From: Natrarchaeobius chitinivorans
Lineage (GTDB): Archaea > Halobacteriota > Halobacteria > Halobacteriales > Natrialbaceae
Assembly (NCBI RefSeq): GCF_003841505.1
Contig: NZ_REGA01000025.1
Span: forward strand, 1-51,426
Direction of reading: 5' to 3'
DNA length: 51,426 nt
A program made the position numbers and the translations under genes. The notes beneath the pieces are model-generated. The model saw only the letters and a program-made list of their open reading frames with translations, searched no databases and was not told where the DNA came from. Shown one piece after another: positions 1-7,318 of this stretch (position 1 is its first letter; every line of letters begins with the position of its first letter).

Positions 1-41
1 CGCCCCGCCGGTCTCCTCCCATCACTCGCCCATCTCAGCCC

Positions 42-875
42 ATGCCCATAACTTCCGTCACTCATTACGAGCATCTCGACGTAACACTCGTCAACCCTTC
101 AAAGAACAGGGTCATCGCCGATGCGACGGTCAAGACCGATCGCATCGACGCGAAACGACTCGCACACATGCTTCGGGCGGACATGCTCGCTGAGAGTTAC
201 GTCCCGTCGGACGAGATCCGCATGTTGCGGGATCTCGTCCGAACGAGGAAGGCGCTCGTCGAAGAACGGACAGCAGAGAAAAACCGCGTCAGAGCTGTCC
301 TCAAGCGCACCGACAACGCCTACGACAGCGAGTTGTTCGGCCCAACTGGGCGAGAGTTCCTCGCGGAACTCTCGCTCAGTGATGCTGATCGAACGATCGT
401 CGAAGCGTACCTCTCCGTGATCGACGAGTACGACGCACAGATCGAGAAGCTCGAAGCAAAGATCGAGCAGAAGACACTGGAATCGCCAGCAGCCGCTGGG
501 CTGCTGTCGATTCCGGGTGTTGGCCAGTCCACGGCTGCGTTAATCGTTGCAGAAATCGGTGAAATTGATCGGTTTGACCGGCAGGAAGAACTGGTGAGTT
601 ACGCTGGACTCGATCCAATGGTTCACCAGTCCGGCGACATGGAAGTCCATGGAAGCATCAGCAAAGAGGGCTCAGCGCCACTGCGCTGGGCCCTCGTCTA
701 ATGTGCCCATGTTTCCGTCCGGTACGACGATTACCTCGGCAATTTCTACACACGGTTGAAACGGCGGAAAAACAAGCAGATAGCGATTGTTGCAACAGCT
801 CGGAAGATGCTGGTCTCCATCTTCTACATGCTGAAGCGACAGGAACCGTACGATCCACCGGAGGTGAGTGCCTGA
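42..875 (+). pseudogene. IS110-family transposase, 5'-truncated and interrupted by an in-frame stop
   Basis: The frame shows the middle and C-terminal parts of an IS110 transposase: the KTDRIDAKRLAHML segment of the RuvC-like half, a coiled linker, and the Transposase_20 domain with SIPGVGQSTAALIVAEIG and HGSISKEGS, which holds the region of the catalytic serine. Reading stops at a TAA at 699-701, but the same frame continues without shift for about 57 codons of recognisable C-terminus (RYDDYLGNFYTRLKRRK) to TGA at 873-875. A CAA-to-TAA change is the simplest explanation. The N-terminal DEDD start is missing: the first codons before YEHLDVTL do not look like the family, so the copy is also 5'-truncated. 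Not expected to be active. Confidence 0.85.
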
Positions 876-899
876 GCGACAGTTGCGTCGCTCAGGCAC
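868..899. repeat. Perfect 13-bp inverted repeat at the IS110 remnant's 3' end
   Basis: Arms 868-880 and 887-899 are exact reverse complements (GTGCCTGAGCGAC) around a 6-nt loop, and the left arm contains the transposase stop codon. It may be a terminator-like hairpin or part of the subterminal structure of the element. Confidence 0.7.
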
Positions 900-1004
900 G
901 GCTTGCTTTCGTCCGCACAGCCACCGCTACCGCAACAGGATTGCCCCCGCCTACCGGATGATTCTTTCTCCAAAATGGCCGCTGTCCGGTGATTTTGTAG
1001 TTGC

Positions 1005-1034
1005 GTTCGGGTGAGCCGGGCGGCTCACCCGAAC
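1005..1034. repeat. Perfect 13-bp hairpin between IS remnants
   Basis: Arms 1005-1017 and 1022-1034 (GTTCGGGTGAGCC and its complement) enclose the 4-nt loop GGGC. It lies between the IS110 remnant and the IS1595 fragment and probably marks an element end. No gene is visible from 876 to 1074. Confidence 0.6.
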
Positions 1035-1074
1035 AACTATTGTCAGTGGTGTGGTATAGCCCGGTGCGGGATTT

Positions 1075-1225
1075 TCATAGGAGGGTGAGCGACTCCTGCT
1101 GGCCGACCGCTAGCAGGAGTCGAATCGTCGATTCGTCGGCGGCTTTCGCTGGGATCACGTAGCGCTGCCCAGTACCACGATCAACGAGGATGAACACAGG
1201 CGGCTTGTCACGCTGTCGTGCGATT
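1075..1225 (-). pseudogene. Fragment of an IS1595-family transposase
   Basis: On the minus strand this piece reads DKPPVFILVDRGTGQRY followed by VIPAKAADESTIRLLLA and a few further codons to TGA at 1077-1075. This is the DDE-domain core typical of haloarchaeal IS1595 transposases (VDRGTGQRYV... ADESTIRLLL). An in-frame stop lies just upstream of the readable part, and the downstream half (TDGFRAY region and the C-terminus) is missing. It is a decayed internal fragment about 45 codons long, directly followed by a palindromic element at 1253. Confidence 0.7.
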
Positions 1226-1252
1226 CACGTCGCGTGTGGACGGGCCAGATTG

Positions 1253-1338
1253 CTATAGTAGCCACTGAAAGTCATTGCACACCCGATCGCCAGATGAATC
1301 GGCGCTCGATGTGTAAATCGTTTCAGTGGCTACTATAG
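1253..1338. repeat. Family-1 palindromic element (MITE-like), copy 1
   Basis: This is an 86-bp element whose ends are perfect 18-bp inverted repeats starting CTATAGTAGCCACTG. It has an inner AGTCATTGCACACC motif and a second, weaker palindrome around GATCG. Four further clear copies in the window (3232, 35275, 46246, 49039) share the ends and the layout. No coding capacity. Confidence 0.85.
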
Positions 1339-1402
1339 CGCATACCTGCGTCTTCAGGCGCAGGTTGAGCAATAGGCAATGAATAGTCATGTAGCTCACA
1401 AA

Positions 1403-1409
1403 GTATATA
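1403..1409 (+). promoter_or_regulatory. TATA box of aglF
   Basis: GTATATA is centred about 29 nt before the aglF ATG at 1435, with a purine-rich BRE-like CACAAA in front. The spacing predicts a leaderless transcript, and no Shine-Dalgarno sequence is present. Confidence 0.6.
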
Positions 1410-1434
1410 CAACACCACTCGAGAGTATCCGGGT

Positions 1435-2166
1435 ATGCAAGCAGTCGTCCTGGCCGCAGGCAAGGGCACTCGCCTCCGGCCGCTCACCGAAGACAAGCCG
1501 AAGGTCCTCGTGGAAGTCGACGGCAAACCCCTCCTCGAGGACGTCTTCGACAACCTCCTCGAGATCGGCGTCACGGAACTGATCGTCGTCGTGGGCTACC
1601 GAAAAGAACAGATCATCGAGCGCTACGGCGACGAGTACGAGGGCGTCCCGATAACGTACACCCACCAGCGCGAACAGCTGGGGCTCGCCCACGCCATCCT
1701 CCAGGCGGAGCCACACGTCGACGACGACTTCGTGCTCATGCTGGGCGACAACGTCTTCCGGGGCAACCTCGGGGACGTCGTCAACCGCCAGCGCGAGGAC
1801 CGCGCCGACGCCGCCTTCCTCGTCGAGGAGGTCCCCATGGAAGAGGCCTCCCGGTACGGCGTTCTCGACACCAACGAGTACGGGGAGATCGTCGAGGTGA
1901 TGGAAAAGCCCGACGACCCGCCGTCGAACCTGGTCATGACCGGTTTCTACACGTTCACGCCGGCGATCTTCCACGCCTGTCATCTCGTGCAGCCGAGCGA
2001 TCGCGGCGAGTACGAACTCCCGGACGCGATCGACCTGCTGATCCAGTCCGGGCGGACGATCGACGCGATCCGGATGGATGGCTGGCGCATCGACGTCGGC
2101 TACCCGGAGGATCGCGATCGAGCCGCCGAGCGACTCGAGGAGAAAACCCCAACGCCTGCCGAGTAG
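1435..2166 (+). CDS. aglF: Glucose-1-phosphate nucleotidylyltransferase, AglF type
   Basis: A 243-residue nucleotidyltransferase. The N-terminal signature GKGTRLRPLTEDKPKVL (9-25) binds the nucleotide triphosphate, GLAHAI (83-88) and LGDN (103-106) form the sugar-phosphate/metal site, and the C-terminal part ends after the GWRIDVGYPED motif with no left-handed beta-helix. Length and motifs match the haloarchaeal uridylyltransferase AglF, which converts glucose-1-phosphate and UTP to UDP-glucose for S-layer N-glycosylation. The UDP-glucose dehydrogenase gene aglM lies 1.3 kb downstream on the same strand, supporting UDP-glucose as product. An RmlA-like thymidylyltransferase role is possible but less likely. 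The start was chosen on the TATA spacing. Confidence 0.85.
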   Translation: MQAVVLAAGKGTRLRPLTEDKPKVLVEVDGKPLLEDVFDNLLEIGVTELIVVVGYRKEQIIERYGDEYEGVPITYTHQREQLGLAHAILQAEPHVDDDFVLMLGDNVFRGNLGDVVNRQREDRADAAFLVEEVPMEEASRYGVLDTNEYGEIVEVMEKPDDPPSNLVMTGFYTFTPAIFHACHLVQPSDRGEYELPDAIDLLIQSGRTIDAIRMDGWRIDVGYPEDRDRAAERLEEKTPTPAE

Positions 2167-2302
2167 CACTCTATCAAAGCGTGTCCGTTGATACTGATGT
2201 CGTTATCGCTATTTTGAACGCTGACGATCGATTCAGTTCAGTAGTCGATCGTGAATCGATTTCGGCCCAAAAACGGTGTGTCCTGTCGCTCAGCCCCAGT
2301 TT

Positions 2303-2491
2303 CTACCTCGAGTCCCCCTTGTCGAGAACGCTCGCTGAAACCTGACAGCCACAGGGCGAGGCGATGTGGGTCAGTGGCCCGGTACTCGAGACCATGGCTA
2401 TCGGGGTATTACAGCGGGGACAGCGCGTTGGACCGGGAGGGTCGTCGTCTCCGGTACCGGACGTGGTGTCCGACGATGTTCTGTCGGTCAT
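2303..2491 (-). CDS. Small zinc-ribbon protein (CPxC type)
   Basis: A 62-residue protein with an acidic, Ser/Thr/Asp-rich N-terminus (about 25 residues) followed by a compact zinc-binding core: RCPRCNTPI and, 18 residues later, PCGCQVSASVL. The two CxC/CxxC pairs are typical of the many small CPxCG-related zinc-finger proteins of haloarchaea. The ATG at 2491 was preferred over an upstream in-frame start because homologous-looking sequence begins there. The gene is divergent from the structured element at 2565-2676; the same arrangement recurs at 11.0-11.5 kb. Function unknown; RNA, DNA or protein binding is possible. Confidence 0.65.
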   Translation of the reverse strand: MTDRTSSDTTSGTGDDDPPGPTRCPRCNTPIAMVSSTGPLTHIASPCGCQVSASVLDKGDSR

Positions 2492-2564
2492 CGACCCCTC
2501 GGGAGGTTCCATAGCGAAAGCTCCTTGAGCGCAAATCGCGTTTGTGGGCGGTTCGACGGTCGTG

Positions 2565-2582
2565 CGAGACGTTTATGTCTCG
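2565..2582 (+). promoter_or_regulatory. Palindrome over the TATA-like box of structured element A
   Basis: CGAGAC (2565-2570) and GTCTCG (2577-2582) flank GTTTAT. The TTTAT centre lies about 24-27 nt before the ATG-like start at 2600, correct spacing for an archaeal promoter. Element B has the same palindrome at the same distance. This looks like a TATA box embedded in an operator. Confidence 0.55.
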
Positions 2583-2599
2583 TCGTGTATGAGTTGAAC

Positions 2600-2676
2600 A
2601 TGGCTCCATTGCGACACCGCATTGGAAGCCAGCCTCGGGTGGCTCTAGCACCCGGGGCATTTCCGTACATGCCCCC
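2600..2676 (+). ncRNA. Structured element A (candidate small RNA with two exclusive stems)
   Basis: The sequence CCTCGGGTG (2633-2641) pairs with CACCCGGGG (2649-2657) in a 9-bp stem. The GGGGCAT at 2654-2660 can instead pair perfectly with ATGCCCC at 2669-2675. The two stems share the GGGG and cannot coexist. The DNA is strongly similar to the minus strand of 11122-11043 (element B). An ATG at 2600 opens a 41-codon frame, but the reading frame differs from that of element B after the first stem because the loops are 7 and 6 nt. Conservation is therefore of nucleotide structure rather than of a peptide. Confidence 0.5.
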
Positions 2677-2820
2677 TGTACCTGTTGGAGTACTGACTTC
2701 CATCACTATGTTCGACAGAACGTGACTTATATCTATTGGAAATGGTGTGAATATAGATCGAAACTCGTCTAGTGATTCGGTTACGGTACACGCGCACTGT
2801 CCGTAACAGGGTTCCCGTGG

Positions 2821-3010
2821 CCGGGAGCACGTGCCCGCGCTACGGCGCGGGTCGTGCGACCCGGGGAAGGGCAGGCATGCGGAGGACGCTTTGGTGTCCG
2901 TTCCTGGCGGACTGAAAGGGCGAGGGCGTCTCGAGGAACCCCGGCGACGCAAGCACTGCAGGGCGCACAGCGCCCGAAGCGCGCAGCGAGTCGCGGGACT
3001 CGAGACGGCC
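2821..3010 (+). ncRNA. Candidate structured non-coding RNA
   Basis: There is no convincing ORF here, but dense stable structure. One hairpin spans 2821-2864 (CCGGG/CCCGG, GCACG/CGTGC, CCCGCGC/GCGCGGG) closed by a C(UACG)G tetraloop. Others are GGACGC-TTTG-GTGTCC near 2882-2897 and GGGCGC-ACA-GCGCCC near 2957-2971. A long-range 9-bp pair CGTCTCGAG/CTCGAGACG (about 2927-2935 with 2999-3007) would enclose the last. A TATA-like CTTATATC lies upstream near 2725. The single-stranded GGACTGAAAGGGCGAGG segment resembles a repeated haloarchaeal sequence I cannot name. Strand follows the UNCG loop. This could also be a repeat with structural DNA function. Confidence 0.5.
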
Positions 3011-3026
3011 GAGGGCTTTCGACGTC

Positions 3027-3083
3027 GTTACGGACCGAGTCGCCCGTGGTTACGGACCAAGTCGCCCGTCGCTACGGACCGGG
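3027..3083. repeat. 22-bp tandem repeat, about 2.6 copies
   Basis: Units begin GTTACGGACC(G/A)AGTCGCCC at 3027 and 3049, with a partial unit at 3071. They follow the candidate ncRNA. Confidence 0.6.
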
Positions 3084-3101
3084 ACATGTTCGAGCGCGAT
3101 C

Positions 3102-3124
3102 CCCGGTCGTCACGAACGACCGGG
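3102..3124. repeat. 9-bp perfect hairpin after the candidate ncRNA
   Basis: CCCGGTCGT (3102-3110) and ACGACCGGG (3116-3124) enclose CACGA. It may end transcription of the RNA region, although no T-run follows. Confidence 0.5.
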
Positions 3125-3231
3125 ACTTCGAACACGTCGACGGATTGCGTGTCGAGCGATACTGAGAGGATCTATCGTAACGATTTGGTGTGGGGCTGCA
3201 GACGGTCACGTGCCACCGGAAATGACGTGCA

Positions 3232-3317
3232 ATATAGTAGCCACTGCAAGTCATTGCACACCTGATCGCCGATTCGTCTGGCGATCAGGGTGTAAATCGT
3301 TGCAGTTGTTACTATAG
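3232..3317. repeat. Family-1 palindromic element, copy 2
   Basis: Its ends are ATATAGTAGCCACTGCAAG and the imperfect complement ending TTGTTACTATAG. It carries the inner AGTCATTGCACACCTGATCG motif paired with CGATCAGGGTGT. It lies between the ncRNA region and aglM, about 115 bp before the aglM start. Confidence 0.85.
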
Positions 3318-3431
3318 GCCGTGTGACATCCATCCATACCCCCCTCACCACCGAACTCGAGGGTTCCCACCCCACCGCATTCGGAACCACAACCCAAAAA
3401 CGACTAACGTCAGCCCGTCGTTTCAGGTCGT

Positions 3432-4733
3432 ATGCACGTCTCTATCGTCGGCAGCGGCTACGTCGGGACGACCGTCGCCGCCTGCCTCGCGGACCTCGGT
3501 CACGACATCGTCAACGTCGAGATCGACGAGGACGTCGTGGACGCGTTGAACGCCGGCGAAGCGCCGATCCACGAGGAGGGTCTCGAGCAACGCATCGCCG
3601 ACCACGCCGGTTCCCGACTCGAGGCGACGACGGAGTACGCCGACGTCCGCGAGACCGACGTCACGTTCCTCTGTCTCCCGACGCCCCAGGCCGACGACGG
3701 CAGCCTCGAGTTAGCGCTCATGCGCGCCGGCGCGGAGATGCTCGGCGAGGCGCTCGCACCGAAGCTCGAGGTCGACGATCACCTCGTGGTCGTCAAGAGC
3801 ACCGTCCTCCCCGGTACGACGGAGGACGTCGTCGGTCCGATCCTCGAGGCCGAAGCCGGGACCGCCGTCGGCGACGGACTCGAACTCGCGATGAACCCGG
3901 AGTTCCTCCGGATGGGGACGGCGGTCGCGGACTTTCTGGAGCCGGAGAAGGTCGTCATCGGCGCGACGAGCGACGACGCCGCGGCGACCCTGCGTGAGCT
4001 GTACGCGCCGATCCTCGCCCGTGAAGAGACCGCGCTCGTCGAGACGGGGATCCGCGAGGCGGAGCTGATCAAGTACGCGAACAATGCCTTCCTCGCGTCG
4101 AAGGTGTCGCTGGTCAACGAACTGGGCAACGTCGCGCGGGAGTACGGCGCGGACGCCTACGAGGTGCTCGCGGCGGTCGGCCTCGACGACCGGATCTCCG
4201 AGCGGTTCATGCGCTCGGGGCTCGGCTGGGGCGGCTCGTGTTTCCCGAAAGACGTCGACGCCCTCCGCGCCGGTGCGCGCGAACAGGGGTACGACCCCGC
4301 ACTCTTAGACGCCGTCGTCGCCGTCAACGACGCCCAGCCGCGCCGGCTCGTCGGCCTGCTCGCCGACCACGTCGACCTCGAGGCCGCACGAATCGCGGTC
4401 CTCGGCCTCTCGTTCAAGCCCGGTACGGACGACGTGCGAAAGTCCCGCGCGCTGGACGTGATCGACGTCCTCCTCGAGCGCGGCGCGCGGCCAGTCGCCT
4501 ACGACCCGGTCGCGATGGGGAACGTCCGCGAGCGGTACCCCGACCTCGAGATCGAGTACGCCGAGTCGGCCGACGACGCGCTGTCGGGTGCCGACGGGGC
4601 GGTCGTCGCCACCGACTGGCCCGAGTTCGACGACCTCTCCTTCGACGGGATGGCGCGGCGCGTCCTCGTCGACGGCCGGCGGATCGACGTCGACCGGGAC
4701 GCCCTCGAGGTGTACGAAGGGCTGACGTGGTGA
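3432..4733 (+). CDS. aglM: UDP-glucose 6-dehydrogenase, AglM type
   Basis: A 433-residue member of the UDP-glucose/GDP-mannose dehydrogenase family. It has an N-terminal Rossmann motif GSGYVGTTVAACLADLGH (7-24), a central dimerisation helix with NEFLRMG and EAELIKYANNAFLA, the catalytic GGSCFPKD motif with Cys near 270 and Lys near 273, and a C-terminal UDP-binding domain with LSFKPGTDDVRKSR. It oxidises UDP-glucose to UDP-glucuronate with NAD, the second sugar-nucleotide step after AglF in haloarchaeal S-layer glycan assembly. Length equals the family norm. It is separated from aglF by zinc-finger, ncRNA and palindromic elements, so the pair is probably not one operon here. Confidence 0.9.
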   Translation: MHVSIVGSGYVGTTVAACLADLGHDIVNVEIDEDVVDALNAGEAPIHEEGLEQRIADHAGSRLEATTEYADVRETDVTFLCLPTPQADDGSLELALMRAGAEMLGEALAPKLEVDDHLVVVKSTVLPGTTEDVVGPILEAEAGTAVGDGLELAMNPEFLRMGTAVADFLEPEKVVIGATSDDAAATLRELYAPILAREETALVETGIREAELIKYANNAFLASKVSLVNELGNVAREYGADAYEVLAAVGLDDRISERFMRSGLGWGGSCFPKDVDALRAGAREQGYDPALLDAVVAVNDAQPRRLVGLLADHVDLEAARIAVLGLSFKPGTDDVRKSRALDVIDVLLERGARPVAYDPVAMGNVRERYPDLEIEYAESADDALSGADGAVVATDWPEFDDLSFDGMARRVLVDGRRIDVDRDALEVYEGLTW

Positions 4734-4780
4734 GAACGGACCAACAGAACTGATCGACGCACGGACGATCGGGCTTGCGG

Positions 4781-5176
4781 ATACGATTCGACCGGAACGC
4801 CGAGCGCCCGGAAGTCGTCTACGTTCGTCGAGACGACGGTCGCGTCGTACTCCGACGCCACGCCGGCAATCATCGCGTCCGCCGTGAGGGCGTTGATTCG
4901 ATCGCCGTTGACGTCTTCCGCTCGATGAAGCGGAACTTCGATGGCAGCGATTTCCCACGCGGACGAGACCGTGATCGGAACGGTGCGAACCCACTCGAAC
5001 TGGGACCGGATCTCGTTCGGGTCGAATTCTCCCACAAGCATTCGGCCGACCGCGATCTCTTTGAGATTGAGCGTCGTCGTGATGTACTCGACGTCGTTCG
5101 GCTGGGACTCGAGGTACTCGTACACGTCGAAACGCCCTCCTCAGTGGTGAATCAGGAACGTCGTATCGAGGAGTTT
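4781..5176 (-). pseudogene. vapC-like PIN-domain toxin, inactivated
   Basis: Reading leftward just after vapB, the frame gives KLLDTTFLIHH, then TGA at 5143-5141, then GGRFDVYEYLESQP and the rest of a PIN domain (NLKEIAVGRML, ALTADAMIAG, ATVVSTNVDDF, VPVESY). In family members the stop position is normally Trp (LIHxW), so TGG has become TGA. The expected ATG/GTG before KLLD is replaced by CGT, suggesting a lost base. After VESY there is no stop, and the frame runs on into antisense aglM sequence. The acidic catalytic residues themselves are still readable. A GTG at 5125 could only start a protein lacking the first catalytic Asp. Confidence 0.75.
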
Positions 5177-5465
5177 ACGTCTCGTTCGTGGATTCGTCTT
5201 CGCGCTTCGCTTCGGAGTCGAGCGGGTCCGACAATTCCGCTATCGCGTGCTGTTGACGAGTTGCCTGCCCGTGGCTGGCCGCCGACCGCAACGCGATCGT
5301 TTCGAACTCGCTTGCCTCCTCGTCGGGAAGCGTTCCGAACGTCGCTTTCCAGTCGGGATTGGATTCGTCGATCAGTCGATCGACGAGGTCGGAAACGCTC
5401 TCGTCGCCACGCTTTCGAACGCGTAATCGTTCGTAGACCTCGTCTGTGAGACCGATGGTTTTCAT
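5175..5465 (-). CDS. VapB-like antitoxin
   Basis: A 96-residue protein starting MKTIGLTDEVYERLRVRKRG, the N-terminal fold of haloarchaeal VapB antitoxins, followed by SVSDLVDRLIDE and an acidic, disordered toxin-binding tail. The frame is open ten codons further upstream, but those codons (TYSKPYERV) lie inside a palindromic element, so the internal ATG at 5465 is chosen. It precedes the decayed vapC with its stop at 5177-5175. The antitoxin frame is intact although its partner is dead, and its promoter region is occupied by a family-2 element that ends 6 nt before the start. Confidence 0.75.
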   Translation of the reverse strand: MKTIGLTDEVYERLRVRKRGDESVSDLVDRLIDESNPDWKATFGTLPDEEASEFETIALRSAASHGQATRQQHAIAELSDPLDSEAKREDESTNET

Positions 5466-5471
5466 CACTCT

Positions 5472-5559
5472 CTCATACGGTTTACTGTAAGTCATTGCCG
5501 GCGAACCCGCGACCCGGGCGGCGGGTGCGCCGGGACACAGTTACAGTAATCCGTATCAG
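5472..5559. repeat. Family-2 palindromic element, copy 1
   Basis: An 88-bp element with ends CTCATACGGTTTACTGTAA and the complement of CTGATACGGATTACTGTAA. The centre is GC-rich (CCCGGGCGGCGGGTGCGCC). It sits directly upstream of the vapB start and upstream of aglJ. Confidence 0.85.
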
Positions 5560-5725
5560 GTGGTCGTGTACTCAAAAGTAATTTTCCGATCGGACCGAAC
5601 GAGTGAAATCGAGCGCGTAATCGCGACCAGTATCCTTTTGCAGTCTGACCGACGAGTGGCTGGCGATGGAGAATGTCGAGGCTCGCGCGGATTCGGCTGA
5701 ACTCGATCGCGGGGAGGTTATCGCC

Positions 5726-6685
5726 ATGAGCGAGGCCACGGCGACGCGCGAGATCACGCCCGACGAAGTCTGCGTTCTCATTCCGACGCTCGAGGAGGGG
5801 GCCACGATCGGCGAGGTCATCGACGGGTTCTACGACCACGGCTACACGAACGTCGTCGTCGTCGACGGCGACTCCACAGACGACACGCGCGAGATTGCGA
5901 GCGAACGCGGCGCGCAGGTGTTGATCCAGTCCGGCGACGGCAAGGGACAGGCGGTCCGCGAGGCCCTCGAGTACGTCGACGTCCCGTACGTGTTGATGCT
6001 CGACGGCGACGGAACGTACGATCCGGCCGACGCCGAGACGATGCTCGAGCCGCTCTCGCGAGGGTACGAACACGTCATCGGCAACCGGTTTGCGGACATG
6101 GACGACGACGCGATGCGTGCGCTCAACGGCTTCGGCAACCGGCTGATAAACCGCTCGTTCCGGTTCATCCACGGGGCCGACTACGACGACATCCTTTCGG
6201 GCTACCGGGCGTTTACGACCGAGTCGTTCGAACGGCTCTCGCTCGACTCTGACGGCTTTACGATCGAGACCGAAATCGCCGTCGAGTGCGTGAAACACGG
6301 GGTCGACACGACGGTCGTCCCGGTCAGTTACAGCGCCCGCCCGGAGGAATCGGAGACGAACCTGCACCCGGTGAAAGACGGCGGGACGATCATCCTGGCG
6401 CTGTACTCGCTGGCGAAGACGAACAACCCGCTGTTTTACTTCGGGAGCCTCGGCGTCTCGGGGATCGTCGCCGGCGGCTTCGTCGCGGTGTACGTCCTCT
6501 ACCAGTGGGTCCAGTACGGCCAGGGCCACGAAATCCTCGCGCTCGTCTCGGCTGCGGCCATCCTGCTGGGTGTCCAGTTGCTCATGTTCGGCGTCCTCTC
6601 GGACATGCTCGTCACCTTACACCGCGAACAGCGTCGCCGCTTGGAGCAGATCACCCGGGAGGAGCGCGACCGAAAGGACGATTGA
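5726..6685 (+). CDS. aglJ: Dolichol-phosphate glycosyltransferase AglJ (GT2)
   Basis: A 319-residue family-2 glycosyltransferase. The N-terminal CVLIPTLEEGATIGEVIDGF, VVVVDGDSTDDT and MLDGDGTYDP (metal/nucleotide DxD) define the GT-A catalytic domain. LSGYRAFTTESFERL follows, and the C-terminus carries two membrane helices (about residues 230-258 and 268-295) before a basic/acidic tail. This is the layout of AglJ, which transfers the first sugar from a UDP-sugar to dolichol phosphate on the cytoplasmic membrane face in haloarchaeal N-glycosylation. ATG 5726 is preferred over an ATG at 5666 because GGGGAGGT lies 8 nt upstream and the conserved sequence starts there. Confidence 0.85.
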   Translation: MSEATATREITPDEVCVLIPTLEEGATIGEVIDGFYDHGYTNVVVVDGDSTDDTREIASERGAQVLIQSGDGKGQAVREALEYVDVPYVLMLDGDGTYDPADAETMLEPLSRGYEHVIGNRFADMDDDAMRALNGFGNRLINRSFRFIHGADYDDILSGYRAFTTESFERLSLDSDGFTIETEIAVECVKHGVDTTVVPVSYSARPEESETNLHPVKDGGTIILALYSLAKTNNPLFYFGSLGVSGIVAGGFVAVYVLYQWVQYGQGHEILALVSAAAILLGVQLLMFGVLSDMLVTLHREQRRRLEQITREERDRKDD

Positions 6686-6899
6686 GACGGACTGCTGAAG
6701 ACGACTGCCGGCCGACGAAAGGCGTACGCGAGTCCGACAGAAACGACTGGACACAGTAGGTACGACCAGAGCAGAGAGCGGCGTCATCCCGGACCGTCGG
6801 ACGGGCGGCTGCTGGAGGAAAATCGACCCCCGATCGACGCCGGACAGGGACCAACTGGCCACCCCTCGAGCGGGAATCGGTCGGCGACTGGCCCCCGGA

Positions 6900-7229
6900 T
6901 CAGAACGGGAGCATCGACCGCATCTGCTGGAAGACGCCGCCGGAGTGTTTCTTTCGATACTCCTCGAACGGGCGGTGGAGTTCGTTCAGCAGTTCCTGGC
7001 GGGAGCGAAACTCCTCGGCGTCGACTTCCGCGAGCATCTCCCCGAGTGCCACGTCGCTCCCGTGGACGTTGTACGGAATCCGTTCGTGGCCGAGTTCGGC
7101 CGCGACGTCGTCTTTGGTCGCCGGAAAGGAGAGGTCGGCGTCTTTAAGGCGGGCGTCGACCGCGGCGATACCGAACTCGATACTTTCGGGCTCGTCGTCG
7201 TCTCCGCTCGATGGTGGCCGGACTCCCAT
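6900..7229 (-). CDS. Conserved small haloarchaeal protein (DUF5789-like)
   Basis: A 109-residue soluble protein: an acidic N-terminus (GVRPPSSGDDDEPESIEFG), then VDARLKDADLSFPATKDDV, an ELGHERIPY segment, and the helical ALGEMLAEVDAEEFRSRQEL ending in a basic/hydrophobic tail MRSMLPF. This layout (short helices, a central AELG.R.I.Y turn, S-R-x-E-L-L-N) recurs in small haloarchaeal families around DUF5789/DUF2795. Function is unknown. The start was moved inward to ATG 7229 from an upstream in-frame start that lacks conserved features. The 214 bp before it (6686-6899) show nothing recognisable. Confidence 0.7.
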   Translation of the reverse strand: MGVRPPSSGDDDEPESIEFGIAAVDARLKDADLSFPATKDDVAAELGHERIPYNVHGSDVALGEMLAEVDAEEFRSRQELLNELHRPFEEYRKKHSGGVFQQMRSMLPF

Positions 7230-7318
7230 AGGTGACAGTTCGCGTCCCGTTATGAAAACCGCTACGAAGGCGTCTCGGCTGTCGACACGCATTTGGGGGC
7301 AGCGACGGAGTAACGAAT

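Noticed and set aside
2821-3010. RNase P RNA or 7S (SRP) RNA
   Set aside because: Neither the conserved RNase P core segments nor the SRP helix 8 GGAA/GNAR motifs could be recognised; the length is also short.
2831-3265. Protein of 144 codons on the plus strand
   Set aside because: It is Arg/Ser/Gly-rich low-complexity sequence over a region dominated by perfect RNA-like hairpins; no haloarchaeal acidic composition.
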